Origin: JBBQZO01 sp038207625
GTDB lineage: Bacteria > Pseudomonadota > Gammaproteobacteria > Burkholderiales > Burkholderiaceae_D
Direction of reading: 5' to 3'
DNA: 64,000 nt
NCBI GenBank assembly: GCA_038207625.1
Contig: JBBQZO010000010.1
Location: 97,302 to 161,301, forward strand
How positions within the stretch are numbered: position 1 is the stretch's first letter; the number at the start of each line of letters is the position of its first letter. The translations under genes and the position numbers were made by a program. Shown in pieces: positions 53,148-63,392 of this stretch. The notes beneath the pieces were generated by a model. That model was not told the origin of the DNA and ran no database searches. It worked only from the letters and a program-made list of their open reading frames with translations.

Positions 53148-53569
53148 CAGAATGCTCCAAACAGTTTCAGTGCGACCAGCGCGGTCAGGCTCAAGCTCAC
53201 GGCCAGCACAATAGCGGCCGATTGGCGCGCCGACTCTTTTTCGATACCCACATGGATATCCATGAACAGGTGGCGCACGCCGGCGCAAAAGTGCTGCATG
53301 TACGACCACACCAGCGCCAACAGCACCAGCTTGACGAGCGGATTGCTGATGATGCCCTTGTAAAAGGCGAACGACATTTCCGAGCGCAGACTTTGCTGCA
53401 ACAGGTACAGCACGAAAGGCAGCAAGCCAAACATGATGAATCCGCTGATGCGGTGCAAAATCGAGACTAAGCCTGCCAGTGGCAGACGATAGTTCGCCAG
53501 TTGCGTAACGTGGATGTTACGAAATTCTGGCCGTTCTTTTTTTGGAGCCTCTTTCACGGCTTCGGACAT
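53147..53569 (-). CDS. sdhC: Succinate dehydrogenase cytochrome b556 subunit C
   Basis: A 140-residue anchor: the SdhC signature PLAGLVSILHRISGFIMF (Ser/Arg at the quinone site) at about 30-47 and the heme His in HFCAGVRHLFMDIHVG. Three transmembrane helices. First gene of the leftward operon; its promoter lies in 53570-53762, where no operator could be recognised. Confidence 0.95.
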   Translation of the reverse strand: MSEAVKEAPKKERPEFRNIHVTQLANYRLPLAGLVSILHRISGFIMFGLLPFVLYLLQQSLRSEMSFAFYKGIISNPLVKLVLLALVWSYMQHFCAGVRHLFMDIHVGIEKESARQSAAIVLAVSLSLTALVALKLFGAF

Positions 53570-53762
53570 AACAACACCTCCCTTAAGCTAACAACAAATA
53601 TTGAACCTGCAATTTTCGCCGATTTTGTGTGCTGCACCAATATCTAAATATGGATATGGCAAAAATACTGATCTGCACCTGTCCCGATGCCACATTTCCT
53701 GGCAACAACGTGCGCTCGGCGCAACAAGTGTACGCCCAGCACAACAAACGCGCTGCCGGCCG

Positions 53763-54545
53763 TCAGGAAAGCTCGTTGTGATAGTGATGATGACTGGTCA
53801 GGTACAGGCCGCGGCGCAGCTCGACCGGTTTGTCGCCGTAGGTGTACGAGACGCGCTCCGAACACAGCAGCGGCGTGCCGGCGCCGATGCCCAGCAGCTC
53901 GGCGGCGCCGTCGTCGGCGCACACGGCGCGAATTTTTTCGGTCGCACGGATCATGCGCGTGCCAAATTCCGATTCGAACAGGCCATACATCGGCCCCTTG
54001 TATTCCACCAGGCGCTCGGCCGTCAGGCCCTTGAAGGTCAGCCCCGGCAGCCACAGTTCTTCGACGATGGTGGCGACCCCGTCGAACGACTGGACGCGCT
54101 TGATGAAGATGACCGCGTCGCCCGATTTCAGGTCCAGCAGGCGCGCCACCTCGGCCGGCGCACGCATGCGCTTGACCTCGATGATGCGGTTGTCCGGATA
54201 GTGCGGCACCCCCTCGTCGGGCATCAGGCGCAGGAAGCGGAAATGCGCACGTGCCTCATGGTGGGTCGACACGAACGTCCCCTTGCCCTGCCGACGCATG
54301 ACCAGGTTCTCGGCCGCCAGCTCGTCGATCGCCTTGCGCACCGTGCCCTGGCTGACCTTGAAGCGATTGGCCAGTTCGACTTCGCTGGGAATCAACTCGC
54401 CCGGCTTCCATTCGCCCGACTGCAACGACTGCGTCAGCAGCGCCTTGATCTGCTGGTACAGCGGGCTAAAAGTCGGCGACGCGCCGGGCGCGGAACCGGC
54501 CGCCTGGGCGCCGAGATGATTCTGGTTGGACGAAGATGGATTCAT
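53763..54545 (-). CDS. GntR/HutC-type (UTRA) transcriptional regulator
   Basis: A 260-residue regulator. N-terminal wHTH (SPLYQQIKALLTQSL ... PSEVELANRFKVSQGTVRKAIDELAAENLVMRRQGKGTFV) and C-terminal UTRA ligand domain (about 100-255). The start at 54545 is a choice: in-frame GTG codons at 54563 and 54560 are alternatives and no good ribosome site is visible. It is divergent from mdh and upstream of the sdh operon, so it likely controls TCA genes (inference); UTRA regulators usually respond to small metabolites. The perfect palindrome at 54606-54621 is its probable operator. Confidence 0.85.
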   Translation of the reverse strand: MNPSSSNQNHLGAQAAGSAPGASPTFSPLYQQIKALLTQSLQSGEWKPGELIPSEVELANRFKVSQGTVRKAIDELAAENLVMRRQGKGTFVSTHHEARAHFRFLRLMPDEGVPHYPDNRIIEVKRMRAPAEVARLLDLKSGDAVIFIKRVQSFDGVATIVEELWLPGLTFKGLTAERLVEYKGPMYGLFESEFGTRMIRATEKIRAVCADDGAAELLGIGAGTPLLCSERVSYTYGDKPVELRRGLYLTSHHHYHNELS

Positions 54546-54605
54546 AGACCGGGATTTCACCACAAAAGCGGGTCACCGTCCAGTAAACATATGCATCGTG
54601 TTATG

Positions 54606-54621
54606 TGTCTTATATAAGACA
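54606..54621. promoter_or_regulatory. 16-bp perfect palindrome, candidate GntR operator
   Basis: TGTCTTATATAAGACA is an exact palindrome in the 54564-54873 region between the GntR gene and mdh, about 60 bases from the GntR start and 250 from the mdh start. HutC/FadR-type GntR regulators bind short AT-centred palindromes of this size. The rest of the 310-base region contains no other gene. No second copy was found ahead of sdhC, gltA or acnA by eye. Confidence 0.65.
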
Positions 54622-54873
54622 TAAGATATGAATTGACAGAAAACCCGTACAAGCCTACACTCGCCCCGACTATCCCTCGCGCGCGTTGCCGGTGTGCAGA
54701 ATTGACGAGTCTTTTGCTGCGCCTGCACATGAAACCGTCATTTCAGCCCCTGAACAGGTTCAAACTGGTACAGGTCAATGGGCCGACCCGCGCGCTTTTG
54801 GTATGATTACTGTTTTCCCGAATGAGCGTGGCTTCACGTCGAATCGTTTTCTTTCCCACTTTGGAGATTCATC

Positions 54874-55863
54874 ATGGCAAAAACCCCTATGCGCGTCGCT
54901 GTCACCGGCGCGGCCGGTCAGATCGGCTATTCCCTGTTGTTCCGCATCGCCAACGGCGACATGCTGGGCAAAGACCAGCCCGTCATTTTGCAATTGTTGG
55001 AAATCGCTGACGAGCGCGCACAGAAGGCCCTGAAGGGCGTGATGATGGAAATCGACGACTGCGCCTTCCCGCTGCTGGCCGGCATGACCGCCCACGCTGA
55101 CCCGATGACCGCCTTCAAAGACGCCGACGTGGCGCTGCTGGTTGGTGCGCGTCCACGCGGCCCAGGCATGGAACGCAAGGACCTGCTCGAAGCGAATGCG
55201 CAGATCTTCACCGTGCAAGGCAAGGCACTCGACGCCGTCGCCTCGCGCAACGTCAAAGTGCTGGTGGTGGGCAATCCAGCCAACACCAACGCTTACATCG
55301 CGATGAAATCGGCACCGTCGCTGCCATCGAAAAACTTCACCGCGATGCTGCGTCTGGACCACAACCGCGCCGCCTCGCAGATCGCTGCCAAGACCGGCAA
55401 GCCGGTCGCGAGCATCGAAAAGCTGTGCGTCTGGGGCAACCACTCGCCGACCATGTACGCCGACTACCGCTTTGCCGAAATCGACGGCGTGTCGGTCAAG
55501 GACAGCATCAACGACGACGCATGGAACCGCGACACCTTCCTGCCAACGGTCGGCAAACGCGGCGGCGCGATCATCGAAGCGCGCGGCCTGTCGTCGGCTG
55601 CCTCGGCCGCCAACGCCGCCATCGACCACGTGCATGACTGGGTTCTGGGCACCGCCGGCAAATGGACCACGATGGGTATCCCGTCGGACGGTTCGTACGG
55701 CATCCCTGAAGGCACCATGTTCGGCTTCCCGGTGACCACCGAAAACGGCGAATACACCATCGTTCAAGGTCTGCCGATCGACGCGTTCTCGCAAGAGCGC
55801 ATCAACCTCACGCTCAAGGAACTGACAGAAGAGCGTGACGGCGTCGCTCACCTGTTGGCCTAA
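54874..55863 (+). CDS. mdh: Malate dehydrogenase
   Basis: A 329-residue enzyme of the cytosolic/prokaryotic long form (MalDH type 2). NAD motif VAVTGAAGQIGYSLLFRIANGDML, active-site loop region ARPRGPGMERKDLL with substrate arginines, VVGNPANTNA, LDHNRAASQIA and catalytic His in VWGNHSPTMYAD. It interconverts malate and oxaloacetate. TTTGGAGATTC precedes the ATG. First gene of the rightward TCA group with the CitE-like gene and acnA. Confidence 0.97.
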   Translation: MAKTPMRVAVTGAAGQIGYSLLFRIANGDMLGKDQPVILQLLEIADERAQKALKGVMMEIDDCAFPLLAGMTAHADPMTAFKDADVALLVGARPRGPGMERKDLLEANAQIFTVQGKALDAVASRNVKVLVVGNPANTNAYIAMKSAPSLPSKNFTAMLRLDHNRAASQIAAKTGKPVASIEKLCVWGNHSPTMYADYRFAEIDGVSVKDSINDDAWNRDTFLPTVGKRGGAIIEARGLSSAASAANAAIDHVHDWVLGTAGKWTTMGIPSDGSYGIPEGTMFGFPVTTENGEYTIVQGLPIDAFSQERINLTLKELTEERDGVAHLLA

Positions 55864-55967
55864 AGCCTGCGAGCGGACCGATGGAGCCGATCAAGACACC
55901 GGTCCGCCGCACGCGCCGCGCTGCCCCTGGCAGCGCTGGCGCGGCACCTACTGATACCCCCAGCACA

Positions 55968-56972
55968 TTGAATATTCACCCCTCCGAGATCTAATTCAAG
56001 GGACAGCGCCAGCAGCTCCTACTGCCATCCTCCGACAACTACGCCGGCTCCGAAAAGCTGATGCGCAAGTCGATGGCCCTGCAACAAGAACTTGGCCCCC
56101 TGTTCGACATCACCTTCGACTGCGAAGACGGCGCCGCCGCCGGCAACGAGGCCGACCATGCGCAGCTCATCGCCACATTGCTGTGCGACGAAGCGAACAA
56201 GTTCAAGCGCATCGGCGCACGCGTGCATGATGTCGACAGCGTATTTTTTGCCTCCGACGTGGCCATCATCTGCGATGCTGCCGCCCTGCAGCTGGCCTAT
56301 CTGGTGCTGCCCAAAGCGAACGGCGTGGCCGACGTGGTGCGCGCGCTGGCGCTGATCAACCGCCATGCGCAGGCGGCCGGGCGCGCCGCGCTGCCGCTGC
56401 ACGTGCTGATCGAAACCCACGGCGCGCTGCACGACGTGTACGCGATCGCCGCCCTGCCCCAGGTCGAGTGCCTGTCGTTTGGCATCATGGATTTCGTTTC
56501 GGCCCATTACGGCGCCATTCCCGCCAACGCGATGCGCACGCCGGGCCAGTTCAGCCACCCGCTGGTGGTGCGCGCCAAGCTCGACATCGCCGCCGCCTGC
56601 CACGCGCACGGCAAGGTGCCGTCGCATAACGTGACCACCGAGATCAAGGACAGCGCCGTGGCGGCCAACGACGCCCAGCGCGCGGCTGCCGAATTTGGCT
56701 ACACGCGCATGTGGTCGATCCACCCGGACCAGATCAAGCCGATCATCAAGGCCTTCACGCCGCGCGTGTCGGAAGTGAACGAGGCGAGTAATATCCTCAC
56801 CGATGCGCGCGCCTGCGCGTGGGGTCCCATCGAACAAAACGGGCGCCTGCATGACCGCGCCAGCTACCGCTATTACTGGACAGTGCTGCAACGTGCGAAA
56901 CTGGCGGGCTTAAGCCTGCCCGATGCCGCCATGGCACTCCTTAATCACGACCACCAACCGGAACCGATCTGA
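55968..56972 (+). pseudogene. HpcH/HpaI-CitE-like CoA ester lyase, interrupted by an early stop
   Basis: The reading frame matches an approximately 334-residue HpcH/HpaI aldolase/citrate-lyase-family enzyme: CDNYAGSEKLMRKSMALQ-like opening, FDCEDGAAAGNE (metal and Arg region), VHDVDSVFF, LPKANGVADVVRAL, IETHGALHDVYAIAALPQVECLSFGIMDF, VPSHNVTTEIKD. However, after the first codons (TTG at 55968, NIHPSEI) a TAA stands at 55992-55994, and the frame resumes as FKGQRQQLLLPSSDNYAGSEKLM. An ATG at 56061 could give a 303-residue protein lacking about 31 N-terminal residues. So either a pseudogene, a shortened protein or a sequencing error. Confidence 0.75.
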
Positions 56973-57451
56973 TGCCTATCTTGCTCAAACCCACCCTGCT
57001 GGCCGGCGCTGTGCTGCTCGCCTGCGCGTCGCTGTGCGCCGCTCCCGCTGCCATGGCAAACACCACCAAGCCGGTCAAAGCCAAAGTTAAAGCGGCGCCA
57101 AAAGCGCCGGCCGAGCCGAATCCGGAAGCCGACGAGCCCGACGTCAAAGGCTCGGTCACCACAGACTTCAACTGCGAGATGGGCAACAAGGTCACCGTCT
57201 ACACCAACGAAGGCGACGAGAACCACATCGCGCTGCGCTGGAAAAAACGCGTGCATCGCCTGAGCCGCATCGACACCACCACCGGTGCGCACCGCTTCGA
57301 GAACAATATGTACGGCCTGGTCTGGATCGGCATCCCTGCCAAGGGCATGCTGCTCGACTCCAAGCACAACCACCAGTTGGCCAACGAATGCAAGAGCGCC
57401 GAGCAGGAAAAACCGGTGGTCGCCACCGCGCCGGAAACGAGCAAAGGCTAA
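56972..57451 (+). CDS. Secreted MliC-like protein
   Basis: A 159-residue protein, start overlapping the preceding stop (TGATG). Signal peptide (LLAGAVLLACASLCAAPAAMA), a Lys/Pro/Ala-rich linker, then a domain of about 80 residues (TDFNCEMGNKVTVYTNEGDENHIALRWKKRVHRLSRIDTTTGAHRFENNMYGLVWIGIPAKGMLLDSKHNHQLANEC). The Cys-to-Cys beta pattern with NCEMG...VTVY and late W..I..KGMLLD resembles MliC-type lysozyme inhibitors, though the sequence is divergent. Proposed role: protection against lysozyme (inference). Confidence 0.6.
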   Translation: MPILLKPTLLAGAVLLACASLCAAPAAMANTTKPVKAKVKAAPKAPAEPNPEADEPDVKGSVTTDFNCEMGNKVTVYTNEGDENHIALRWKKRVHRLSRIDTTTGAHRFENNMYGLVWIGIPAKGMLLDSKHNHQLANECKSAEQEKPVVATAPETSKG

Positions 57452-57541
57452 GGCCAGCTTCAGCGCCGCACCCACACCGGGCCCAACACCAATCACGCTG
57501 TACCCGATTTCGTCGTCAAAAATACCCACAAAGGAGAGCTT

Positions 57542-60265
<2,724 letters not shown>

Positions 60266-60284
60266 TCGCGCTTCGCTGCATCGC

Positions 60285-60313
60285 AAAAACGCCGGATTCG
60301 TCCGGCGTTTTTT
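60285..60313 (+). terminator. Intrinsic terminator after acnA
   Basis: AAAAACGCCGGA-TTCG-TCCGGCGTTTTTT, a symmetric stem with UUCG-type tetraloop and T-run. Confidence 0.92.
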
Positions 60314-60450
60314 GCTTTTGGGGCCGCATCCGCGTCGCCGTGCGGGTGCGCTGCGGCTGAATCAACTACAATACGCCAGTTAGGGTTTACTATTGTTTAT
60401 TCAGTATCGATCCGTTTATCATTCACCCTACCCAAGACTCCGATAACGCT

Positions 60451-61716
60451 ATGCGTCGACCATCCAAAGATTCATCCCACAAACTGTCGGCCGACAGCCA
60501 GCGCCTCGTCACGATCGCCCAGGCGATCGTGCAAGCGGCCAGCCGCCTCGAAGAACGCAGCTGGGAACACAGCCTCGATGTGCATCTGCACAAGCTGCTC
60601 AAGGGCAGTCACCAAGACACCATCGACAACGTGCTCGCCAGCCTGTTCAAGGACGACCTGAACGCCTACGACGTGCTGATGGACGGCGTTGAAGCGATCA
60701 GCGAATCGACCGTCATCACGGTCGAAGAAGACGGCATCGCCGTGCGTTACGACGCGCTGCTGGTGGCCGCGCCGATCCTGGCCTGGACCCGTTTCGCGAT
60801 CGCCTCCGGCCCGATTCCGGCCGAGCTGACGACGACGCTGTCGGCCCACTTTAGCGCCCATCTGCTGGCCGACGGCACGCGCGTGGCGATGGCCCCGACG
60901 CTGTTTGCGATCGACCAGCTGCCGCGCACCCACGCCGAAACCTACACGATGACGCAAAAGCTGGCGCAAGCGGCGCTCAAGGGCAGCGTGCTCAAGTCAG
61001 CCGGCAAGGCGCCCGAGACGGCGCCCTTCCTGGCCGACACGCGCTATCTGCTGGCGGTGGTGGTGGCGCCCGTCGGCGCGCCGCTGTTTCGCTGGCAGGA
61101 GCCGGCCCGCCAGGCCAACTACATCACCGAACGCGCCAGCGCGCTGGAGCAATGGCGCGCCCAGGCCACGCCCAACGTGGCGCGCCTGCTGCCCGGCTGC
61201 GGCATCGAATTGCTGCTGCCGGAAGCGTATTACGTGGCCTGCCGCGAGGCGGACAAATTGATCCGTCCGGTGTCGATCCGCGCCGCCGTGCATTACCTGA
61301 CCAACACGCTGGCGGTCGAGCCGAAGGACCTGCGCGCGGTCATCGCCGGCTTCGGCGAAGAGTCGACCGACGGCCAGATCGACGAATACCGGGTCGGCTT
61401 CACGCTGCACCAGGACGCCAATGTGGTGTACGGCATCGTCTGGCCTTTGTACGGCCAGGAAGACGAGGACGGCACCCCGGTCGAAGGTTTGATGCACGCC
61501 GGCATCGCCGGGCTGGAGCGTCAGAAGACGCCGATCGACGACATCGTCGCCCACCTCAACGAAGCGGGCATCGTGCATATCAAGCGGCACGCCGAGCGCT
61601 ACGTGGCCGAGTTCTGCGACGACTGCGGCGCCCCGCTGTTCGCCGACCCGAGCGGTGAACTGGTGCATGCCGAAATGCCGGAAGACGCGCCGCAGGGCAA
61701 CGAACACTTCCACTGA
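60451..61716 (+). CDS. DUF2863 family protein
   Basis: A 421-residue soluble protein conserved next to acnA in Burkholderiales. It opens with a helical region (SADSQRLVTIAQAIVQAASRLEERSWEHSLDVHLHKLLK) and has LLVAAPILAWTRFAI, LLPEAYYVACREADKLIRP and near the C terminus a Cys pair FCDDCGAPLFADP that may bind metal. No enzymatic motif is known for this family. Bounded by terminators on both sides, so probably monocistronic. Confidence 0.85.
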   Translation: MRRPSKDSSHKLSADSQRLVTIAQAIVQAASRLEERSWEHSLDVHLHKLLKGSHQDTIDNVLASLFKDDLNAYDVLMDGVEAISESTVITVEEDGIAVRYDALLVAAPILAWTRFAIASGPIPAELTTTLSAHFSAHLLADGTRVAMAPTLFAIDQLPRTHAETYTMTQKLAQAALKGSVLKSAGKAPETAPFLADTRYLLAVVVAPVGAPLFRWQEPARQANYITERASALEQWRAQATPNVARLLPGCGIELLLPEAYYVACREADKLIRPVSIRAAVHYLTNTLAVEPKDLRAVIAGFGEESTDGQIDEYRVGFTLHQDANVVYGIVWPLYGQEDEDGTPVEGLMHAGIAGLERQKTPIDDIVAHLNEAGIVHIKRHAERYVAEFCDDCGAPLFADPSGELVHAEMPEDAPQGNEHFH

Positions 61717-61739
61717 TTGGCCGCACCAGCGCACCCCAC

Positions 61740-61765
61740 AACGCCCCGCCAGTCGGGGCGTTTTT
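61740..61765 (+). terminator. Intrinsic terminator after the DUF2863 gene
   Basis: ACGCCCCG and CGGGGCGT form an eight-base stem with a five-base CCAGT loop, followed by TTTTTG. The stretch 61766-62027 after it is AT-rich and shows no gene. Confidence 0.88.
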
Positions 61766-62027
61766 GTCAGCAATTTGACGTCATGCGTCCCGAAATTGCT
61801 GAGTATCGGATCATTCTTAGTTCAAGAATTTCCACGAAACAGGAGGCAGTCCTCATTTTCCCTCAATCAGGCCGAAGAGCACGTCGTCCACGGGGTGGTC
61901 TCTCGATTCCTTTTCTTGCGCGACCGTAACGGCTCGAGCTGCGCTGCTCAATTCAACATGGAGCTACAATTTCAATCAATGTGTTGTGAGATATTAATTT
62001 TCTAGTTATTATGTTCTTTTACTTCGA

Positions 62028-62903
62028 ATGAAAAAAATGGAAGACTTAATAAAAACGATGAAGGCTCAATTATATGATAGAGCCAGTAGTCCACTCGTAT
62101 TTTCCTTCATTTGTTCTTGGGCGGTTTGGAACTATCGTCTGATAGTGATCGTTCTTTCGGGCGGCACAGCGCCTGAGAAGTTTTCCCAGATTGAGTTGCT
62201 TCCCAGGGCATTCGGCAGTCAAATTTTTTTTGGATATCAGTTGCCAGCATGGTCCTATTGGCCCTTGGTAGGTTTTATTGGCCCTTTACTCTTCACTGCC
62301 CTGTACCTTGTTGTTCTCCCTTATTTTGAGGCGAAGGCGTTCGAATTGTCCTCCCAGAAAATTGTTAAGCTCAAAGCTATAAAATTGAAGGCGGAGAACG
62401 ATACGCCTATTGGTGGAGATGAAATGCGAGCACTACGTGAGGTGATACGTGCATCGGAAAAAAAACGTGACGACGGAATCGAGGAACAAAGGAAGATGCG
62501 CGCGGGCGAGGTGACATCACTTAGGGAGCAACTCGAAAATAGCCGCGCTACTTCTTCTACAATTGAAAATGAACTTAACAAGCGAATCGAGGAAACGCGC
62601 AAGGAAATCGCGACGTTGAAACTTGAGAAAGATGAGTGGGAGTCACGCTCGCTGACGACGAATGAAGAAATTGCCAGCATCTTCTTTCTTGAAGAAGGCG
62701 CCCGAGAAATGTTCAACGTGGTCGCAAGTGAAAAGAAAATTGATACGAGAGATATAAACAAAAAGGGTGGTGACACAAAGCGCTGGATCGATCAGTTGAA
62801 GTCAGTCAATTTGGTAGAAGATATAGATGGATTTTCTGCACTTACTGGGTTCGGCCTTGATCTGCATCTTCGCCGTACATTGCCACGCAGGAACCAGCAA
62901 TAG
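62028..62903 (+). CDS. AT-rich orphan: two-helix membrane protein with coiled coil and winged-helix-like end
   Basis: A 291-residue protein (start at 62028 or the ATG at 62037; no clear ribosome site). Residues about 25-45 and 75-100 are hydrophobic, 105-220 form a charged coiled coil (EKKRDDGIEEQRKM ... ELNKRIEETRKEIATLKLEKDE), and the C-terminal 70 residues (IASIFFLEEGAREMFNVVASEKKIDTRDINKKGGDTKRWIDQLKSVNLVEDIDGFSALTGFGLDL) resemble a winged helix-turn-helix with a terminal 'F.LT.fG..L' wing. Its GC content is far below the neighbours, and it adjoins mobile-element debris, so it was probably acquired horizontally. No family recognised. Confidence 0.7.
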   Translation: MKKMEDLIKTMKAQLYDRASSPLVFSFICSWAVWNYRLIVIVLSGGTAPEKFSQIELLPRAFGSQIFFGYQLPAWSYWPLVGFIGPLLFTALYLVVLPYFEAKAFELSSQKIVKLKAIKLKAENDTPIGGDEMRALREVIRASEKKRDDGIEEQRKMRAGEVTSLREQLENSRATSSTIENELNKRIEETRKEIATLKLEKDEWESRSLTTNEEIASIFFLEEGAREMFNVVASEKKIDTRDINKKGGDTKRWIDQLKSVNLVEDIDGFSALTGFGLDLHLRRTLPRRNQQ

Positions 62904-62911
62904 AAAGAACG

Positions 62912-62928
62912 ATAGGGGAAAGACCCCT
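62912..62928. repeat. Short palindromic repeat at the RAYT remnant end
   Basis: ATAGGGGAAAGACCCCT is a variant of the TAGGGGACAGACCCC repeats at 63315-63370 and lies at the same distance from the transposase 3' end (followed by GTTTCACGG / GTTTCTCGG). Confidence 0.7.
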
Positions 62929-62949
62929 GTTTCACGGAAATTTCTGATT

Positions 62950-63173
62950 TTAAAAAAAGTCTCCCGATACCGGTGTCGGCGGATTTCGTGACCGTCCCGA
63001 TCTCCCTGCTGTGACACGCAGGCCGAGCGAGAAATTCCCATTGGTCCCGCGACGAATTTCATCGACCAGACCCGGCTCCAGCTCAAATCGAAACAGCTCG
63101 CGGTACGCGGCCTGGCGAGTGGTCGCATCGGCGCCAAGCGAATCGTAAAGGGCGTGCGGATGGAGCAACTGAT
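62950..63173 (-). pseudogene. RAYT (REP-associated tyrosine transposase) 3' remnant, copy 1
   Basis: Reads leftward DQLLHPHALYDSLGADATTRQAAYRELFRFELEPGLVDEIRRGTNGNFSLGLRV ... PVSGDFF, matching the C-terminal part of copy 2 at 63393-64000. It has a deletion of about 11 codons after NFSLG compared with copy 2. At its upstream end it is cut by a small element; a further 8 bases of it lie beyond that element (63281-63288). Confidence 0.85.
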
Positions 63174-63280
63174 CTAGGGAACCCCTGATTAAAGCATGCT
63201 TTCGGCCAAAACCTGCTCGTAAGTCATTGATTCGTAAAGGGTACAGTTTGCGGATTTCGAATAAATCAGCGCTTCCCTAG
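63174..63280. mobile_element. 99-bp MITE-like element with CTAG target duplication
   Basis: The core 63178-63276 begins GGAACCCCTGATTAAA and ends as the inverted copy of GGAAGCGCTGATTTAT (11 of the first 13 bases match). It is flanked by CTAG at 63174-63177 and 63277-63280. Copy 2 of the RAYT gene has the same sequence uninterrupted (CTGATCGAGTTCACCTT versus CTGAT-CTAG...CTAG-TTCACCTT here), which shows the empty site. Four-base CTAG-like duplications and these ends fit IS5-family elements. It has no coding capacity, so it needs a transposase from elsewhere. Confidence 0.8.
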
Positions 63281-63314
63281 TTCACCTTAATAATAGAGGA
63301 CAAATAATAATAGA

Positions 63315-63370
63315 ATAATAGGGGACAGACCCCAGAATAATAGGGGACCAAATAATAGGGGACAGACCCC
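63315..63370. repeat. Cluster of AATAGGGGACAGACCCC repeats
   Basis: Copies at 63315-63333 and 63351-63370 and a half copy at 63338-63349. GGGG-N5-CCCC is a small palindrome. They sit at the 3' boundary of RAYT copy 2, as REP-like sequences do for this transposase class. Confidence 0.8.
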
Positions 63371-63392
63371 TGTTTCTCGGAAATTTCTGCGT

